A stretch of 64,000 bases of DNA from the NCBI GenBank assembly GCA_963703655.1, contig CAVPFA010000003.1, forward strand, positions 124,001-188,000, given 5' to 3'. Below, piece by piece: positions 62,338 through 64,000 of this stretch. A program made the position numbers and the translations under genes. Every line of letters starts with the position of its first letter. Positions within the stretch are counted from its first letter, which is position 1. The notes under the pieces were generated by a model. It worked only from the letters and a program-made list of their open reading frames with translations, was not told where the DNA came from and did not search any database. This stretch comes from CAVPFA01 sp963703655 (GTDB lineage Bacteria; Actinomycetota; Acidimicrobiia; Acidimicrobiales; Bog-793).

Positions 62338-62651
62338 AGCATGCGTCGCAGCCTAGTTGTTGTCGTTCCGGCTGGTCGCTGGCTAGACGCAGAGCCTCCG
62401 CGGAGGTCATCGACCGCCTTGCCCACTCTTTTGGGCTTCCCGGGCTGGGCCGGAGCAAGCGAGCCGAGTTGCGGCCCACTTCGTGCACTTGCTGGCTGAG
62501 TTGGATGGAACCCAGGAAACCCATAGTCCTGGCTCGGGCCGTGGTGGCCGCGGCGCCGAGATAAGCCACATCGCATACGCGGCAGGGTGGGAGGTGCCGA
62601 CCAGGCGAGCCGATCGATCATGCTGCGTCCGCGAATGATACGAAGGAGGTC
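62338..62651. other. Intergenic stretch without a recognised gene
   Basis: About 310 bases between the second DSD1-like gene and the YciI remnant. Open frames on both strands are short, without RBS or recognisable motifs, and no transposase or integrase remnant, direct repeat or tRNA-like fold was seen. It forms the right edge of the D-amino-acid/peptide cluster. Confidence 0.5.
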
Positions 62652-62726
62652 ATGACGGCGGGCCACCCGTTGCTGTACGTGTCGCGCACACGCTCAGCAA
62701 GGGGCCCCAGCCGTTCCCAGGCCTGA
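62652..62726 (+). CDS. Possible 24-residue leader peptide
   Basis: An ATG at 62652 is preceded by the strong ribosome-binding sequence AAGGAGG at ideal distance and opens a 24-codon frame (MTAGHPLLYVSRTRSARGPS...) ending six bases before the YciI-like ATG. The RBS is better than that of the YciI gene, so it could be a translated upstream ORF or the remnant of a displaced gene. Evidence is limited to the RBS. Confidence 0.3.
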   Translation: MTAGHPLLYVSRTRSARGPSRSQA

Positions 62727-62731
62727 ACGCC

Positions 62732-63038
62732 ATGGCTACGTTCGTTTTTAGGCTCATCAGCCCGCGGCCCACCTTTCGCGCGACATGAGCGGCCAGGAAC
62801 GAGACATCATGGCTCGGCACGCCGCTCACTGGAAGCCTTACCTCGACTCGGGACAAATGGTCGCATTCGGACCGATCGTCGACAGCACAGGTTCCTGGGC
62901 CTAGGAGTCGTCGAAGCCGACGCCGAGCAACAGCTGCGCTCGCACGCCGACAAGGACCCGGGCGTGACCACGGGGACCACGGGGACCGCGAGGATCGAGC
63001 TCGGCGAAATGCTGTTCGGATTCGTCCGTGGCCGATGA
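62732..63038 (+). pseudogene. YciI-family protein, two frameshifts
   Basis: YCII domain protein of ~100 residues when repaired. Pieces in three frames: MATFVFRLISPRPTF; then MSGQERDIMARHAAHWKPYL, SGQMVAFGPIVDSTGSW; then LGVVEADAEQQLRSHADKDPG and GEMLFGFVRGR. A base is missing near 62777 and another in the GGG run at 62897-62899; adding them gives PTFARDMSG and GSWGLGVVEAD, matching family consensus. YciI proteins are ferredoxin-like, with a conserved His-Asp pair (here RHAAHW and FGPIVD). No convincing long open frame covers it. Confidence 0.75.
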
Positions 63039-63104
63039 ACAGCTGAGGTGGCGCAATCTGTCAGCCTCGTGCGTGGGGCAAAACGCCCGCCGCGCCGACC
63101 TCTA

Positions 63105-63593
63105 TCACTCGCGTTCCGTGATCTCCGGCTTCCATGGCGCGCCGTCCTTGCCAGGCAGGCCGACCGTACCGAAACGCTCCCTCACATCTGCCAGCTGCTC
63201 ATCTGTCGCGTCCGGTCCGAGTCTTCCCATCTCGAGGAACATCTCCTCGTTGCCCGACGGCGAACAGACGAAGAGAACACGCCCACCGGTCGATGTGGTG
63301 AAGGCGTGATGGCTCGCCTTGGGCACGACAACGAGCGTTCCTGGACCGCCGGAAAAGGTTGCGTCCCCAACGCGGAAGTCATACTTTCCCGCGAGCACGT
63401 AGGCGACCTTCGCGAACCCGAGGTGAGCGTGCGGCGGGTTCTCTGCAATCTTGTCGTGGATGAAAATGAACGCGCCGAGCGCACCGTCCATGTCGGCGCC
63501 GTGGACGAGCACCTCGAGCCAGTGGGGGGCAGAGTCCACACGGTATCCCTCCCCGGTCCGCACCACCCACCCATCGGTTCCCCAGTCGCTCAT
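63105..63593 (-). CDS. Cupin-domain protein
   Basis: 162 residues from the ATG at 63593 (GGGAGGGTGACG before it); the frame is open further upstream but without RBS. Cupin motif 1 NPPHAHLGFAKVAYVLAGKYDFRVG, motif 2 SGGPGTLVVVPKASHHAFTTSTG. The C-terminal segment EMFLEMGRLGPDATDEQLADVRERFG resembles quercetinase-like and related actinobacterial cupins. No partner gene is close; function unassigned. Confidence 0.87.
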   Translation of the reverse strand: MSDWGTDGWVVRTGEGYRVDSAPHWLEVLVHGADMDGALGAFIFIHDKIAENPPHAHLGFAKVAYVLAGKYDFRVGDATFSGGPGTLVVVPKASHHAFTTSTGGRVLFVCSPSGNEEMFLEMGRLGPDATDEQLADVRERFGTVGLPGKDGAPWKPEITERE

Positions 63594-63884
63594 CGTCACC
63601 CTCCCGAGACAAGCCAACCTGTTCCCATTTTCTGGTCTGATATGAACGGGGCAAGATCGGCGGAACCCGAGCTCCAACTCGGAAGTGTCCGGGTATATCT
63701 TGTCACTCGTTTCCGAATGTTCGTTCTCCCACTCGTGCTCGCCATGACCTGTCGAACCCGAAAAGCGCAGATCGACGACGGGTCTCTGGCGCAGGCGGCG
63801 ACGAGGCCCCTCCGGCACGGAACGCGGGATGCGCGAAGCGCCGGGACGGAGGCACGTCGTCTCTTGATCGGGTAGAGATAGAGC

Positions 63885-64000
63885 ATGGCTTTGGTTCGGG
63901 CACTGGCTGCTGCGCTCGGTGGCGTGATCGTGATCTTTACCGGATGGAGCGTAATAGGCGCGCTCGTCGTGCCCCGCCGCGTCCGAAGCGCCTTGACCAG
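63885..64000 (+). CDS. Start of a membrane protein (3' end outside window)
   Basis: ATG at 63885 opens a frame running off the window: MALVRALAAALGGVIVIFTG, continuing WSVIGALVVPRR. This is one N-terminal transmembrane helix followed by basic residues. Too short to name; ion-channel or sensor-type membrane proteins often begin so. Confidence 0.6.
   Translation, partial: MALVRALAAALGGVIVIFTGWSVIGALVVPRRVRSALT

Noticed and set aside
49060..62650. A classical integrative element with att sites around the peptide cluster
   Set aside because: No integrase, transposase, tRNA edge or flanking direct repeat could be found; only a gene remnant on the left side suggests rearrangement.
1..64000. CRISPR arrays, rRNA genes or phage genes
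   Set aside because: No regularly spaced repeats, ribosomal RNA-like stretches or phage structural motifs were seen anywhere in the window.

Overview
The window is about 64 kb of high-GC bacterial chromosome. Gene content, codon bias toward G/C at third positions, frequent GTG/TTG starts and GTGA/ATGA start-stop overlaps point to an actinobacterium. Class I PHA genes, malate synthase G, an ArsI/ArsM arsenic locus and sugar-acid catabolic operons would suit a soil or freshwater lineage such as Acidimicrobiia, but that rank is a guess. I found no rRNA, tRNA, CRISPR array, integrase or insertion sequence.

Layout. 1-1.6 kb: end of pgi, then a short-type gnd. 1.7-6.5 kb: PHA locus (unknown gene, phaB, phasin, XRE regulator, class I phaC, phaZ-like depolymerase), converging on a KAS III-like enzyme with an unrecognised 290-residue N-terminal region. 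8.4-13.7 kb: Asp-box propeller, SHOCT membrane protein, cupin, ettA and a secreted protein. 13.8-20.9 kb (minus): SDR, uxaC, gluconokinase joined to a LarA-type domain, cupin, dihydroorotase-like hydrolase, amidase. 21-25.8 kb (plus): Asp-box propeller with a MoaD/ThiS-like protein, then enoyl-CoA hydratase, acyl-CoA ligase and TetR. 25.8-28.7 kb: peptide-binding protein and a stand-alone KdpD sensor. 28.8-41.4 kb: LacI-controlled sugar-acid system (two enolase-superfamily enzymes, ABC sugar importer, NHL protein, RraA-like aldolase, ATL protein, SDR, SMP-30 lactonase, UgpC-type ATPase). 41.4-48.1 kb: glcG-like, malate synthase G and a CoA-disulfide-reductase-like gene joined by 4-bp overlaps, running out of an arsenic locus (aqpS-like, arsI, arsR, arsM). 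49-62.3 kb: D-amino-acid/peptide scavenging cluster (M55 D-aminopeptidase, two DSD1-like PLP enzymes, alanine-racemase-like protein, prolyl aminopeptidase, Dpp/Opp importer, XRE-cupin regulator). The end holds a broken YciI gene, a cupin and the start of a membrane protein.

How the genes work together. The most interesting group is SDR-uxaC-gntK-larA at 16.9-20.9 kb. Read as a pathway it would take glucuronate to fructuronate (UxaC), mannonate (SDR), gluconate (LarA-type 2-epimerase), then 6-phosphogluconate (GntK), avoiding mannonate dehydratase and KDG and feeding the Gnd encoded at the start of the window. The second sugar-acid system shows mirrored promoters and a pair of inverted operator copies around the LacI gene.

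Caution: at least twelve single-base frameshifts break nine otherwise well-conserved genes, about half of them at runs of three or four identical bases. They may be sequencing errors rather than decay. Such genes are given as one spanning feature typed pseudogene, with the break positions stated.
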